DNA from: Jannaschia faecimaris
GTDB taxonomy: Bacteria; Pseudomonadota; Alphaproteobacteria; Rhodobacterales; Rhodobacteraceae
Reading direction: 5' to 3'
DNA length: 64,000 nt
Assembly (NCBI RefSeq): GCF_900107415.1
Contig: NZ_FNPX01000003.1
Coordinates: 215,527-279,526 of the forward strand
Shown: positions 18,276 through 27,127 of the stretch, piece after piece
How positions within the stretch are numbered: the first letter of the stretch is position 1
Layout of the letters: each line of letters starts with the position of its first letter
Made by a program: the position numbers and the translations under genes
The notes under the pieces: model-generated
Seen by the model: the letters and a program-made list of their open reading frames with translations, nothing else
What the model was told of the DNA's origin: nothing
Database searches by the model: none

Positions 18276-19112
18276 TCAGTTGGACGTCGCGCTGAGAAAA
18301 CCGCGCAGACGTTCGGATTTAGGCGAGCCGAAAAGCGCATCGGGTGCGCCCTCCTCCTCGATCAGGCCCTTGTGCAGGAAGATAACGTGGTCGCTGACGT
18401 CACGCGCCAGATTCATATCGTGCGTTACGATCACCATGGTCCGTCCTTCCTCGGCAAGGGCCTTGATGACGCGGATCACCTCTTGCTCAAGTTCGGGGTC
18501 AAGGGCTGAGGTCGGCTCGTCGAAAAGCAGCGCCTTGGGCTCCATGCACAGGGCGCGCGCGATCGCAGCGCGCTGTTGCTGCCCACCAGACAATTGTGCG
18601 GGCCAAGCGTCGGCCTTGTCGGCAATGCCGACCTTTTCCAAATACATCCGCGCCTTTTCCTCGACCTCTTTGGGGTCGCGGCGTAGCACTTGCACCGGAG
18701 CCTCCATCACGTTCTGAAGGATGGTCATATGCGACCACAGGTTGAACGACTGGAACACCATGGACAGGTTCGTGCGAATGCGGGTGATTTGCGACGCATC
18801 TGCCGGACGCCGGTTATGCCCAGTGCCGCGCCATTTGACCGATTCCTCGCAAAACAGGATTTCGCCCTGCTGGCTGTCTTCCAGCAGATTTGCGCAGCGC
18901 AGAAGCGTTGATTTACCCGAGCCTGACGAGCCGATGAGCGAGATGACCTGCCCCTGGTTTGCATGCAAATCAACGCCCTTCAAAACCTCCAACTGGCCAT
19001 AAGCCTTGTGAAGATGGCGGATTTCGATGACAGGCGGTGTGTCGGGCAATTGAACCTCGGTCGTGCGGATGCCGCGGTTACGCCGTAAATCGGCGGGGAT
19101 TGCAATGGTCAA
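18276..19112 (-). CDS. Polar amino-acid-type ABC transporter ATPase (HisP-like)
   Basis: A 278-residue cytoplasmic ATPase with Walker A GSSGSGKST (residues 61-69), signature LSGGQQQR, Walker B ALLFDEPTSALDPE and the switch His in IVTHDM, all intact. The N-terminus has about 25 extra residues before the domain; the best start is a TTG at 19112, so expression may be modest or the true start may be internal. It leads the minus-strand array 19112-9787, and the main promoter probably lies between it and terB (19113-19130 is short, so the transcript may begin within or beyond terB). Confidence 0.9.
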   Translation of the reverse strand: MTIAIPADLRRNRGIRTTEVQLPDTPPVIEIRHLHKAYGQLEVLKGVDLHANQGQVISLIGSSGSGKSTLLRCANLLEDSQQGEILFCEESVKWRGTGHNRRPADASQITRIRTNLSMVFQSFNLWSHMTILQNVMEAPVQVLRRDPKEVEEKARMYLEKVGIADKADAWPAQLSGGQQQRAAIARALCMEPKALLFDEPTSALDPELEQEVIRVIKALAEEGRTMVIVTHDMNLARDVSDHVIFLHKGLIEEEGAPDALFGSPKSERLRGFLSATSN

Positions 19113-19130
19113 GGCTGATCGCGCCCCCTT

Positions 19131-19571
19131 TTAGGCTCCGTCTTCGGCCCGTTTGCGCGCCAGATTGCTGTCGCGGTCGCCAACGCCCAAAAGATTCGCA
19201 AGCAGGCGAAGCAGGCTGTCTTCTTCGGCATCGCGCGCCCCGTCTGCCAGAACGATGGACCAGAGCGACTCAATCACCGCGATGCGGTCCTCAAGGTCGA
19301 CGGCATCCTTTATCGCGCGGGTGAAACGCACTGTATCCGGGGCCTCCGCTTCCAGGATTTCGGCTTGGCCACGCAGGTCGGTGACGGCCCCCATATCAAG
19401 GCCGTAGCGCTTGGCCAAAACCCGGTCGATTTGCGACCTCTCAGCCTTGGCATAGTGGCCGTCGCTGCGCGCCACGCGCACCAGCAGTGCGGCCAGCGCC
19501 ACACGGGCATCGGGTTCAGGCAGGCGGGCGGGGGCGGGGGCCGTCAGTCGGCGCAGCAGATCAGTAAACAT
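19131..19571 (-). CDS. TerB-family (tellurite resistance-like) protein
   Basis: 146 residues, all helical in character, matching the TerB/DjlA-type alpha-helical domain: VALAALLVRVARSDGHYAKAE (an acidic metal-site motif ARxDGxxxxxE), and a second repeat SLWSIVLADGARDAEEDSLL. Such proteins are linked to membrane-associated metal or stress responses; many Rhodobacteraceae carry a solitary copy and its role is not established. The ATG at 19571 (MFTDLLRRL) is used. It lies between DUF1330 and the ABC ATPase on the same strand. Confidence 0.83.
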   Translation of the reverse strand: MFTDLLRRLTAPAPARLPEPDARVALAALLVRVARSDGHYAKAERSQIDRVLAKRYGLDMGAVTDLRGQAEILEAEAPDTVRFTRAIKDAVDLEDRIAVIESLWSIVLADGARDAEEDSLLRLLANLLGVGDRDSNLARKRAEDGA

Positions 19572-19609
19572 AGTCGGGATATAAGTCTGTTCCGGCCTTT
19601 CGACCAGTC

Positions 19610-19903
19610 TCAGCCGTCCCAACCTTCCGCGATGACCAGATCGCTCTCGCTTATGCCTTGCCGCAATTTCAAGGCCTCTTGGTAGCCGGGGCTGTCATAG
19701 CAGGCGCGCGCGGCTTCGTAGCTGGGAAACTCGATCACCACGGTCCGTGGCTTGGCTTCTCCCTCGACCGTTTCGCGCGCGCCGCCACGCACCAGAAAAC
19801 GCCCGCCGAACTCGGCCAGCGGGGCCGCGTTCGCAGCGCGGTAAAGATCATATTTCACGATATCGTCGACGCGCCCGTGCGCGATCCAGAAACCCTTGGC
19901 CAT
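19610..19903 (-). CDS. DUF1330 domain protein
   Basis: A 97-residue protein with a dimeric alpha/beta-barrel (ferredoxin-like) fold. Family features include KGFWIAHGRVDD, FGGRFLVRGGARETVEG and VVIEFPSYEAARACYDSPGYQEA. The biochemical role of DUF1330 is unknown. It starts three bases after the rlmJ stop on the same strand, so the two may be co-transcribed. Confidence 0.9.
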   Translation of the reverse strand: MAKGFWIAHGRVDDIVKYDLYRAANAAPLAEFGGRFLVRGGARETVEGEAKPRTVVIEFPSYEAARACYDSPGYQEALKLRQGISESDLVIAEGWDG

Positions 19904-19906
19904 TAT

Positions 19907-20686
19907 TTATCTCTCCTTAAAGATTGTTGTCAGTTGCGCGGCTTCTTCAGCCAAGCCCCACGGCGGGTTGATTACCGCCATCCCCGACCCTTCAATTCCA
20001 TGCCCCGTACGAGCCGGCGCGAAGCGAACCTCGTGCAGAATGATTTCGGGGATGGTTTCTCGTAGGGCGCGCGTCATTGGCAGATGCCGCCGATCCGGCA
20101 GGATCGGGTACCACAGCATGACGACTCCCACGCCCCACTTGCGATGCAATCTGGGCAAAAGCGCTGCAAGGCGCGCGTAGTCGTCACGAATTTCCCAAGA
20201 TGGGTCGATAAGCATCAGACCCCGCCGAGGATCGGGCGGTGTGAGAGCCTTGGCCATCTCAAGCCCGTCCCGTTTGTGGATGCGGGTGTTGGGGCTTTCG
20301 GGCATCGCGGTCGTAAGCGCGGCATGTTCCTGGGGGTGCAATTCCGCAAGATCGATTCGGTCGAATCGGCGCAGCAATTTTGCTGCGATCAAGGGCGAGC
20401 CAGGGTAGGCATTCGCACCGTATTCCGCATGCGTATCCGCCAGAACCTGTCGGTACGGATGACTTTTGGGAAAACGGTGATGCAGGCGCACCACACCTTC
20501 GACAGCCTCTCCGGTCTTGGTGGCTGCGGCATCCTTAAGGTCGTAGAGACCACGCCCCGCATGCGTCTCGATGTACGATAAAGCTTTGTCTTTGTTCGTC
20601 AAATACGCCAGCGCTGCCGCCAGAACGGCGTGTTTGTGGACGTCGGCAGCGTTTCCCGCGTGATAGGCATGTTGATAGGACAGCAT
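19907..20686 (-). CDS. rlmJ: 23S rRNA (adenine-2030 N6) methyltransferase
   Basis: SAM-dependent enzyme that methylates A2030 of 23S rRNA. The 259-residue protein begins LSYQHAYHAGNAADVHKH, diagnostic of RlmJ (ComJ/YhiR), and has IETHAGRGLYDL as SAM site and LMLIDPSWE as catalytic motif. The usual tetrapeptide is DPPY or DPPF, so DPSW is a small variation worth noting. The start is ATG at 20686. Divergent from the MipA-like gene at 20840. Confidence 0.92.
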   Translation of the reverse strand: MLSYQHAYHAGNAADVHKHAVLAAALAYLTNKDKALSYIETHAGRGLYDLKDAAATKTGEAVEGVVRLHHRFPKSHPYRQVLADTHAEYGANAYPGSPLIAAKLLRRFDRIDLAELHPQEHAALTTAMPESPNTRIHKRDGLEMAKALTPPDPRRGLMLIDPSWEIRDDYARLAALLPRLHRKWGVGVVMLWYPILPDRRHLPMTRALRETIPEIILHEVRFAPARTGHGIEGSGMAVINPPWGLAEEAAQLTTIFKER

Positions 20687-20839
20687 CGTAGCGGGCTAGC
20701 GGCCCCGCGCCGCCTTCGCAAGGCGTCGGTCAGCGTGGTCTGTCGAACGCGATAGCGGAAGATTGAATGTGCCTTTGGCAAGTGCCGTGCTACGTAGCCA
20801 TCAAGACCTGCTGATTTGCTCACATTCTCGGATTTCGAA

Positions 20840-21631
20840 ATGTTTCGCCTGACCCTCGCCGCTGTCGCCCTGACCGCATCTTCCGCCGCCGCCACGGCGC
20901 AGGATTTGGGCGCGACCGTGTTCTCCAGTCAGGGCCAAGGACCTGCTCTGGGCTTTACCCTTCGCGGTGGCGTGGCCACTGCGCCCGAGTATTTCGGCTC
21001 AGATGAGCAGGAAATCGGCCCGGCGCTGGGGGCGGAATTGAACTATCTGCGCCTCGGAGGTTTCACCTTCGGCAACCCGGATCCGCTTTACCAACGGCGC
21101 GGCCTCAGCTTCGGTGGCTCTTTCCGGTACATCGGATCCCGTGACGATGCCGACAGCCCCGAACTCGCCGGATTGAACGACGTCGATACATCGGTCGAAC
21201 TGGGCGGTGGACTGCGTTACAGCACTGAGAATTTCTCTACTTTCGGGGATATCCGCTATGGCGTGATCGGGCACGAGTCCTTCGTCGCCGAGGCCGGGGC
21301 CGATGTCATCCTGCGCCCGACCGATCGCTTTTCTCTGCGCGCTGGCCCGCGGGTGCTGTTCGGCGACAGCGATTACGCGTCGACTTATTTTGGTGTGACC
21401 GCTGCGGAAGCCGGTGCCAGCGGGTTCACCCGCTTCGACGCCTCAGGCGGCTTGCTGTCCGCCGGTGTGGAGTTCGGGGCCGCATACCGAATCAATGACA
21501 ACTGGGGCATCGACGCGACGATCAACTATGACAAGCTGCAGAACGATGCAGCCGACAGTCCGATTACCCGCGACGATGAACAGGTTTCGGCCTCCATCGG
21601 CTTTACCCGCCGGTTCACGCTCGGGTTCTGA
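20840..21631 (+). CDS. MipA/OmpV family outer-membrane protein
   Basis: 263 residues with a signal peptide (MFRLTLAAVALTASSAAATA, cleavage before QDLG) and a predicted beta-barrel with alternating hydrophobic strands. It ends in Phe (RRFTLGF), the usual outer-membrane assembly signal. Family features include GGVATAPEYFGSDEQEIGP and the late strand SASIGFTRRF. MipA/OmpV proteins scaffold murein enzymes or serve as porin-like channels; which applies here is unknown. The ATG at 20840 begins the signal peptide. The stop abuts that of phzF (convergent). Confidence 0.88.
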   Translation: MFRLTLAAVALTASSAAATAQDLGATVFSSQGQGPALGFTLRGGVATAPEYFGSDEQEIGPALGAELNYLRLGGFTFGNPDPLYQRRGLSFGGSFRYIGSRDDADSPELAGLNDVDTSVELGGGLRYSTENFSTFGDIRYGVIGHESFVAEAGADVILRPTDRFSLRAGPRVLFGDSDYASTYFGVTAAEAGASGFTRFDASGGLLSAGVEFGAAYRINDNWGIDATINYDKLQNDAADSPITRDDEQVSASIGFTRRFTLGF

Positions 21632-22504
21632 TTATGCCTGATCGGCTGGGGGTACGCGGATCTGCCCCCGGCTGATCGGGACCGCCTGACCCGAGATGCG
21701 GACGGCGGTAATATTCCCGTTTTTGACGTCAACCTCGAACCCGATAGATGACGGGCGGCCCATGTCTTCGCCCTGACGGATTGAATGCCGCGTCGTCCCT
21801 TCGGGCAATGCGCTATTGATCAGGAGCTGCGACGCAAGGATTGCGCTGGCCGACCCGGTAGCAGGGTCTTCCGGCACACCCGCCGTTGGCGAAAACATCC
21901 TCGCGTTCAAATCGGGATCGTACAGCCATGCGCTGTCCACGGCGCAGTGCTCCATCAGGGCGGTCCAGGCAGGTTCCATCGGGCGCGCCCGGGCCAGGGT
22001 CTCTCGGTCGCGGACCGGGATATAAAGGAACGCTGGACCGCCGATGTGTGCGCGTGGCGCGTGCGGCCCGATCGCGTCTTCCGTCAGGCCGAGCGCCTCG
22101 GCGCATAGCGATACCGGCACGGCGGCACCGCCATGCGGCACCGGGATAACGGGTGCGGTGAACTGCGCCCGGCCATCGCGAATGGCTACCGGGACCAGCC
22201 CGGCCTCTTCCTCCAATCGCACATCCGTGAGCCCATGCCGCCCCGCGAGAAAAAGTGCCGCGCCGATGGTCGGGTGCCCGGCGAATGGAATTTCGGAGGT
22301 TGGAAAGAAAATTCGCGCCCGCGCTGCATTGGCGGGATCGCGCGGCGGCATCAGGAAGATCGTCTCGGACAGGTTGAACTGTCGCGCGATGGTCTGCATC
22401 TGCGCCGTGCTCAGGCTTCCGTCAGTTTCAACGATGGCCAAAGGATTCCCCGTGAAGGGCGTGTCGGTGAACACGTCCCAGACCTCAAAGCTCAAGTCAT
22501 CCAT
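21632..22504 (-). CDS. PhzF family isomerase
   Basis: A 290-residue protein of the PhzF/DapF-fold family. It shows FEVWDVFTDTPFTGNPLAIV at the N-terminus, the catalytic Glu in NLSETIFL, FAGHPTIGAA in the first lobe and EDPATGSASAILA in the second. PhzF itself isomerises a phenazine precursor, but most members, like this one, lie outside phenazine clusters and have unknown substrates. The ATG at 22504 is used; the frame is open upstream without similarity. It lies 44 bases downstream of pyrG. Confidence 0.88.
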   Translation of the reverse strand: MDDLSFEVWDVFTDTPFTGNPLAIVETDGSLSTAQMQTIARQFNLSETIFLMPPRDPANAARARIFFPTSEIPFAGHPTIGAALFLAGRHGLTDVRLEEEAGLVPVAIRDGRAQFTAPVIPVPHGGAAVPVSLCAEALGLTEDAIGPHAPRAHIGGPAFLYIPVRDRETLARARPMEPAWTALMEHCAVDSAWLYDPDLNARMFSPTAGVPEDPATGSASAILASQLLINSALPEGTTRHSIRQGEDMGRPSSIGFEVDVKNGNITAVRISGQAVPISRGQIRVPPADQA

Positions 22505-22548
22505 CTGGACGTTTCCTTTTGCAGTGTTTGCCGGGTACCGGCGTATGA

Positions 22549-24192
22549 TCAGACAAGACGGGACTGCTCCTTTGCCGCGCGCACGAAATCCGCGAACAGC
22601 GGGTGCGGCGCAAAGGGCTTGGACTTCAACTCGGGGTGGAATTGCACGCCGATATACCAAGGATGATCCTTGACCTCGACGATCTCGGGCAGGCGGCCGT
22701 CGGGCGACATGCCGGAAAAGGTCAGGCCGTTCTTCTCCAGCTGCTCTCGAAACTTGATATCAACCTCGTAGCGGTGGCGATGACGCTCCTCGATGTTGGT
22801 CGTCCCGTAGGCATCGGCCACATGCGACCCTTCGGTCAGCACCGCGTCATAGGATCCGAGGCGCATCGTGCCGCCCTTGTCGTCGTCCTTGGCGCGGGTG
22901 ACCTTGGCGTTGCCCTGCACCCATTCCTTCAGGTGATAGACCACGGGGGTGAAGTTGCTTGGATCAACGCCCTCGCTGAATTCCTCGGACGCGGCATCGC
23001 CGATATGGGCCATGTTTCGGGCCGCCTCGATCACTGCCATCTGCATCCCGAGGCAGATGCCCAAGTAGGGGATCTTCTTCTCGCGTGCGAATTGTGCGGC
23101 CTTGATCTTGCCCTCGGTCCCCCGCTCGCCAAAGCCGCCGGGGACAAGGATGGCGTTCAACCGCTCCAGGTGGGGGGCGACATCCTCTGTTTCAAAAACC
23201 TCGGCGTCGATCCACTCGATTTTCACCTTCACGCGGTTCGCCATGCCCCCGTGGGTCAGCGCCTCGGCGATGGATTTGTAGGCATCTTCCAGCTGCGTGT
23301 ACTTGCCCACGATGGCCACGCGCACCTCGCCGTCCGTATTATGGATGCGATCGACCACGTCTTCCCAGCGGGTCAGGTTCGGCTTCGGGGCCGGGGCGAT
23401 ACCAAATGCATCGAGCACCGCTTGGTCCATGCCTTCCCGGTGATAGGCCAGCGGGGCCTCGTAGATCGACTTCAGGTCTTGTGCTGCAATCACTGAATCC
23501 GGGCGCACATTGCAGAACAGTGCCAGCTTCTCGCGTTCCTTGACCGGAATCGGCCCTTCGGAGCGGCACACGAGGATGTCGGGTGCCAAGCCAATGGAGC
23601 GCAGCTCCTTGACCGAATGCTGGGTGGGCTTGGTCTTAAGCTCCCCCGAGGCCTTGATGTACGGCAGCAGGGTCAGGTGCATCAGCACGCATTCCCCGCG
23701 GGGTTTCTCCTGACTGAATTGGCGGATCGCTTCGAAAAACGGCAGGCCCTCGATGTCGCCCACGGTCCCGCCGATCTCGCAGAGCATGAAATCGACCTCG
23801 TCTTCGCCGATCCGAATGAAATCCTTGATCTCGTTGGTGACGTGCGGAATCACCTGAATCGTCTTGCCCAGGTAATCGCCTCGCCGTTCTTTCTCCAACA
23901 CGTTCGAATAGACTCGGCCGGAACTGATCGAATCGGTGGATCGCGCCGCGACGCCGGTGAACCGTTCGTAGTGCCCCAGGTCCAGATCGGTTTCGGCACC
24001 GTCGTCGGTTACGAAAACCTCCCCATGTTCAAACGGCGACATCGTTCCCGGATCGACATTCAGGTAGGGGTCGAGCTTGCGCAGTCGCACCGTGTATCCC
24101 CGCGCCTGCAACAGCGCCCCGAGCGCGGCGGAGGCAAGACCTTTGCCAAGCGATGACACCACACCACCGGTGATGAAGATGAAACGTGCCAT
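22549..24192 (-). CDS. pyrG: CTP synthase
   Basis: Converts UTP to CTP using ATP and glutamine. The 547-residue protein has the synthetase domain [20 protein letters not shown] with the P-loop, [14 protein letters not shown], and the C-terminal class I amidotransferase with [11 protein letters not shown] (catalytic Cys) and VQFHPE near the end. Length is normal. The ATG at 24192 is used; an in-frame upstream ATG at 24252 adds 20 residues not seen in the family. It follows secG on the same strand, a common alphaproteobacterial pairing. Confidence 0.97.
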   Translation of the reverse strand: MARFIFITGGVVSSLGKGLASAALGALLQARGYTVRLRKLDPYLNVDPGTMSPFEHGEVFVTDDGAETDLDLGHYERFTGVAARSTDSISSGRVYSNVLEKERRGDYLGKTIQVIPHVTNEIKDFIRIGEDEVDFMLCEIGGTVGDIEGLPFFEAIRQFSQEKPRGECVLMHLTLLPYIKASGELKTKPTQHSVKELRSIGLAPDILVCRSEGPIPVKEREKLALFCNVRPDSVIAAQDLKSIYEAPLAYHREGMDQAVLDAFGIAPAPKPNLTRWEDVVDRIHNTDGEVRVAIVGKYTQLEDAYKSIAEALTHGGMANRVKVKIEWIDAEVFETEDVAPHLERLNAILVPGGFGERGTEGKIKAAQFAREKKIPYLGICLGMQMAVIEAARNMAHIGDAASEEFSEGVDPSNFTPVVYHLKEWVQGNAKVTRAKDDDKGGTMRLGSYDAVLTEGSHVADAYGTTNIEERHRHRYEVDIKFREQLEKNGLTFSGMSPDGRLPEIVEVKDHPWYIGVQFHPELKSKPFAPHPLFADFVRAAKEQSRLV

Positions 24193-24371
24193 GGCCGGAT
24201 GCTCCCGCGAGTAAACTTGAGTCGGGAGGTCAGAATCACGATCCGAACTCACCCATCACGGGATTTGAGAATAGCAGGAAAATGCCGCAGGCCGCAACCG
24301 CAGCCCGCTATATCCTGATAGCTCAAGTCCCGATTTGTCTAGATATGCCCGGTATTCCCGAGCGGGTGATA

Positions 24372-24743
24372 TTATTCGGACCGCGGCGGCGTGACCGGAG
24401 CACCGTCTGCGCTTGGCGGCAGCAGCGACTCGCCAGACGGAACAGGGGGCACGGGGGCCGCGTCTTCCGTGGTCGGAGGCAGCAAGCCGCCGTCGTCCAG
24501 AACCGAGGTACCCGAAGCATTCTGCGCGGCCACGATCGTCAGCGAGATCGAGGTCACCAGAAACCCGACTGCCAGCACCCAGGTCAGCTTGGTCATGCCT
24601 GTCGCGGCTTGCCGACCAGTGATTGCGCCACCGCCGCCGCCGCCGCCAAGACCCATGCCACCGCCTTCGGACCGCTGCATCAAAACAATGCCGATCAATG
24701 ACAGCGCAAGGATCAGGTGGATGACGAGGATGACATTTTCCAT
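24372..24743 (-). CDS. secG: Preprotein translocase subunit SecG
   Basis: Small subunit of the SecYEG channel, 123 residues. Two TM helices (about 1-20 and 53-72) flank the conserved [18 protein letters not shown] loop. The C-terminal tail of about 45 residues is rich in Pro, Ala and acidic residues, an extension common in alphaproteobacteria. The glycine run is encoded by a CCGCCG-type triplet repeat on the plus strand. Divergent from purA with 137 bases between them. Confidence 0.94.
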   Translation of the reverse strand: MENVILVIHLILALSLIGIVLMQRSEGGGMGLGGGGGGGAITGRQAATGMTKLTWVLAVGFLVTSISLTIVAAQNASGTSVLDDGGLLPPTTEDAAPVPPVPSGESLLPPSADGAPVTPPRSE

Positions 24744-24880
24744 GGCGGGCCGCTCAATCTGATGTTTCCGGCTACCTATGGGTTGAGCGCGTCTGCCGCA
24801 AGACCCGCAAGCTGGGCTTTCCCCCCGGCTGGGGCTGGGGTAGGTGGACGCGGTTTCAACCAGATCGAGGGCCGAGAGCG

Positions 24881-26176
24881 ATGGCGAACGTAGTGGTGGT
24901 CGGTGCCCAGTGGGGCGACGAAGGCAAGGGCAAGATCGTCGACTGGCTGTCCGAGCGGGCGGATGTCATCGCGCGTTTCCAGGGGGGGCACAACGCGGGC
25001 CACACGCTGGTCATCGACGGCAAGGTCTACAAGCTTTCTCTGCTGCCCTCGGGCATTGTGCGGGGCGGCAAGCTGTCGGTCATCGGCAACGGCGTCGTGC
25101 TGGACCCCTGGCACCTGATCCGCGAAATCGCACAACTGCGCGAGCAGGGTGTGACGATCACGCCCGAGACCTTGATGATAGCCGAGAACACGCCCCTGAT
25201 CTTACCGATTCACGGCGAGCTTGACCGCGCACGGGAAGAAGCCTCGGCGAAGGGCACCAAGATAGGCACGACCGGGCGCGGCATCGGTCCCGCCTACGAG
25301 GACAAGGTCGGTCGCCGGGCCATCCGCGTTGCCGATTTGGCCGATGATGCCACGCTGCAAACCCGCGTCGATCGCGCGCTGGCCCACCACGACGCCCTGC
25401 GGCGCGGACTGGGGATGGAGGCTGTGGACCGCGATGCCCTCCTGGCACAACTGCGCGACGTGGCACCGCTCGTTCTGGAATACGCGGCCCCGGTCTGGAA
25501 GGTACTGGACCAGAAGCGGCGCGCCGGCAAACGCATCCTGTTCGAGGGGGCGCAAGGGGCGCTGCTTGATATCGATTTCGGCACCTACCCGTTCGTGACC
25601 TCGTCGAATGTCATCGCAGGTCAGGCGGCAACAGGCACGGGTATCGGCCCCGGCGCGATCGACTTCGTGCTGGGCATCGTGAAGGCTTATACGACCCGCG
25701 TCGGCGAAGGGCCTTTCCCTGCCGAACTGGATGATGCTGACGGACAGCGGCTGGGTGAACGGGGCCATGAATTCGGCACCGTGACAGGCCGCAAGCGCCG
25801 TTGTGGCTGGTTCGATGCGGTCCTCGTCCGCCAGACCTGCGCTACCTCCGGCGTGAACGGCATCGCGCTCACCAAACTCGACGTGCTCGATGGGTTTGAG
25901 ACGCTGAAGATCTGTGTCGGCTATGAGCTTGATGGCCAACAGATCGACCACCTGCCTTTCGCCGCCGACGCTCAGGCGCGCTGCACACCCGTTTACGAGG
26001 AAATGCCTGGGTGGTCGCAGTCGACCGAGGGTGCGCGCAGTTGGGCCGATCTTCCCGCCGAAGCCATCAAATACGTTCGCCGGGTCGAAGAATTGATCCA
26101 GTGCCCTGTCGCCCTACTCTCCACCTCACCCGAGCGGGAGGACACGATCCTCGTGACCGACCCGTTCGAGGATTGA
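24881..26176 (+). CDS. purA: Adenylosuccinate synthetase
   Basis: Catalyses GTP-dependent joining of IMP and aspartate, the first committed step to AMP. The 431-residue protein has the N-terminal P-loop [14 protein letters not shown], the IMP-binding [14 protein letters not shown], and [17 protein letters not shown]. The start at 24881 (MANVVVVG) is the standard N-terminus. Divergent from secG; followed by a DUF2842 gene 17 bases downstream. Confidence 0.97.
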   Translation: MANVVVVGAQWGDEGKGKIVDWLSERADVIARFQGGHNAGHTLVIDGKVYKLSLLPSGIVRGGKLSVIGNGVVLDPWHLIREIAQLREQGVTITPETLMIAENTPLILPIHGELDRAREEASAKGTKIGTTGRGIGPAYEDKVGRRAIRVADLADDATLQTRVDRALAHHDALRRGLGMEAVDRDALLAQLRDVAPLVLEYAAPVWKVLDQKRRAGKRILFEGAQGALLDIDFGTYPFVTSSNVIAGQAATGTGIGPGAIDFVLGIVKAYTTRVGEGPFPAELDDADGQRLGERGHEFGTVTGRKRRCGWFDAVLVRQTCATSGVNGIALTKLDVLDGFETLKICVGYELDGQQIDHLPFAADAQARCTPVYEEMPGWSQSTEGARSWADLPAEAIKYVRRVEELIQCPVALLSTSPEREDTILVTDPFED

Positions 26177-26193
26177 TACCGGAGGTCCCGCGC

Positions 26194-26442
26194 ATGGCGC
26201 TCACGCACAAGACCCGTAAGCGCCTGTCGCTGTTCATTCTGCTGGTTGGGTTGCCGTTGTATATCGGGCTGATGGTGGGCGTCATGGGGTTGGTCTACGA
26301 CCATTTCGGCCAGCCGCCACTTTTGGTGGAACTGGGAATCTACATCGTGCTGGGAGTCGTGGCATTTTTTCCGCTCAAGCCGATTTTCCTTGGTACCTCA
26401 CGCGAAGATCCGGACGCCCCGGCGTCGTCCGATTCTGACTGA
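26194..26442 (+). CDS. DUF2842 small membrane protein
   Basis: 82 residues with two TM helices (about 11-32 and 47-65) separated by DHFGQPPLLVELGIYIVLG, and ending after FFPLKPIFLGTSRED. This is the alphaproteobacterial DUF2842 family, of unknown function. The start ATG at 26194 has a GGAGG site eight bases upstream. It is probably co-transcribed with purA. Confidence 0.88.
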   Translation: MALTHKTRKRLSLFILLVGLPLYIGLMVGVMGLVYDHFGQPPLLVELGIYIVLGVVAFFPLKPIFLGTSREDPDAPASSDSD

Positions 26443-27073
26443 CACGACGCTCGGTCGCCCGACGTCGACGGCCTCCTTCTGGGCCATCATTCGCGAAAGG
26501 GTACCTCAAACTTGCCGGTATTTCTGAATTTCCATCACGGCGGCTGCCTCTGGGGCGACCGCGCGGGGGCATTGAGCAGATTTACCTCCATCTGAACCCG
26601 GCTTTTCTTGCGGCGTGTGAACCTTGCCACGTAAGCCGCGCGACGGATTTCGGGTTGCCCCCTCCTCCGGCGATCGACTTTGAGCCGCACCCGAATTCCA
26701 TTTCAGAGTTCTCTACGACCGTTGATCCTTCGAGATGGGCAGCATTTGGCGCGATCCCACATCGGATCGCCGACAAACATCTTATGCGGATGAGGGCCGC
26801 TTTGCAGGTGTCAGAAGGGGCGCGTCACGGCGATGTCAGGTTTCAACCCCCAGTTTTTGCTTTGAAAAAACTCGGGGTTCTGTCGTTCCGGTGTGCGCGG
26901 TTGGGCGTGAAGTTCGTTGATTGTCGGATTCGGTAGGTCGTTGATTTCGATCCGTTTAGACGAGTGCACTGCCCTGAGCGCGAACCTTGCCCGGCGGTGT
27001 GAAGGCGGGCATTTGCAAGCGGGCGATCAAGCTCCGCAGTCTCGCCCTCTCTCAGCAGGATTGATCGAAGCGC
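26443..27073. other. Gene-poor stretch with a 14-bp inverted repeat
   Basis: About 630 bases with no reading frame I can support. The frames present are short, lack ribosome-binding sites and look unlike the codon pattern of neighbours. A strong inverted repeat lies at 26845-26879. A short untranslated RNA or eroded gene here cannot be excluded. Confidence 0.5.
26845..26879. repeat. Long stem inverted repeat
   Basis: Arms 26845-26858 and about 26865-26879 pair over 14 positions with a single mismatch around a six-base loop (GCTTTG). The AT pairs lie next to the loop and the GC pairs at the base, the reverse of a usual terminator, and no T-run follows on either strand. It may be part of a structured RNA or a repeat element. 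Confidence 0.55.
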
Positions 27074-27110
27074 AAAAAAAGGCCTGCCCCGGTGTGCGGC
27101 AGCGGGCCTT
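27074..27110 (-). terminator. Intrinsic terminator of the large acidic-protein gene
   Basis: On the minus strand the arms AAGGCCCGCTGCC and GGCAGGCCTT form a stem with a small bulge, followed by a run of seven T. It lies 18-54 bases after the stop of the gene at 27128-29638, a textbook Rho-independent terminator. Confidence 0.85.
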
Positions 27111-27127
27111 CGATTGACATGTTGAAC

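Noticed and set aside
26845..26879. Inverted repeat as an intrinsic terminator for the purA unit
   Set aside because: It lies some 400 bases beyond the DUF2842 stop, has its AT pairs at the loop end and no T-run after it.
26655..26936. 93-codon plus-strand frame in the gene-poor stretch
   Set aside because: No ribosome-binding site, no recognised domain, and it runs through the long inverted repeat.
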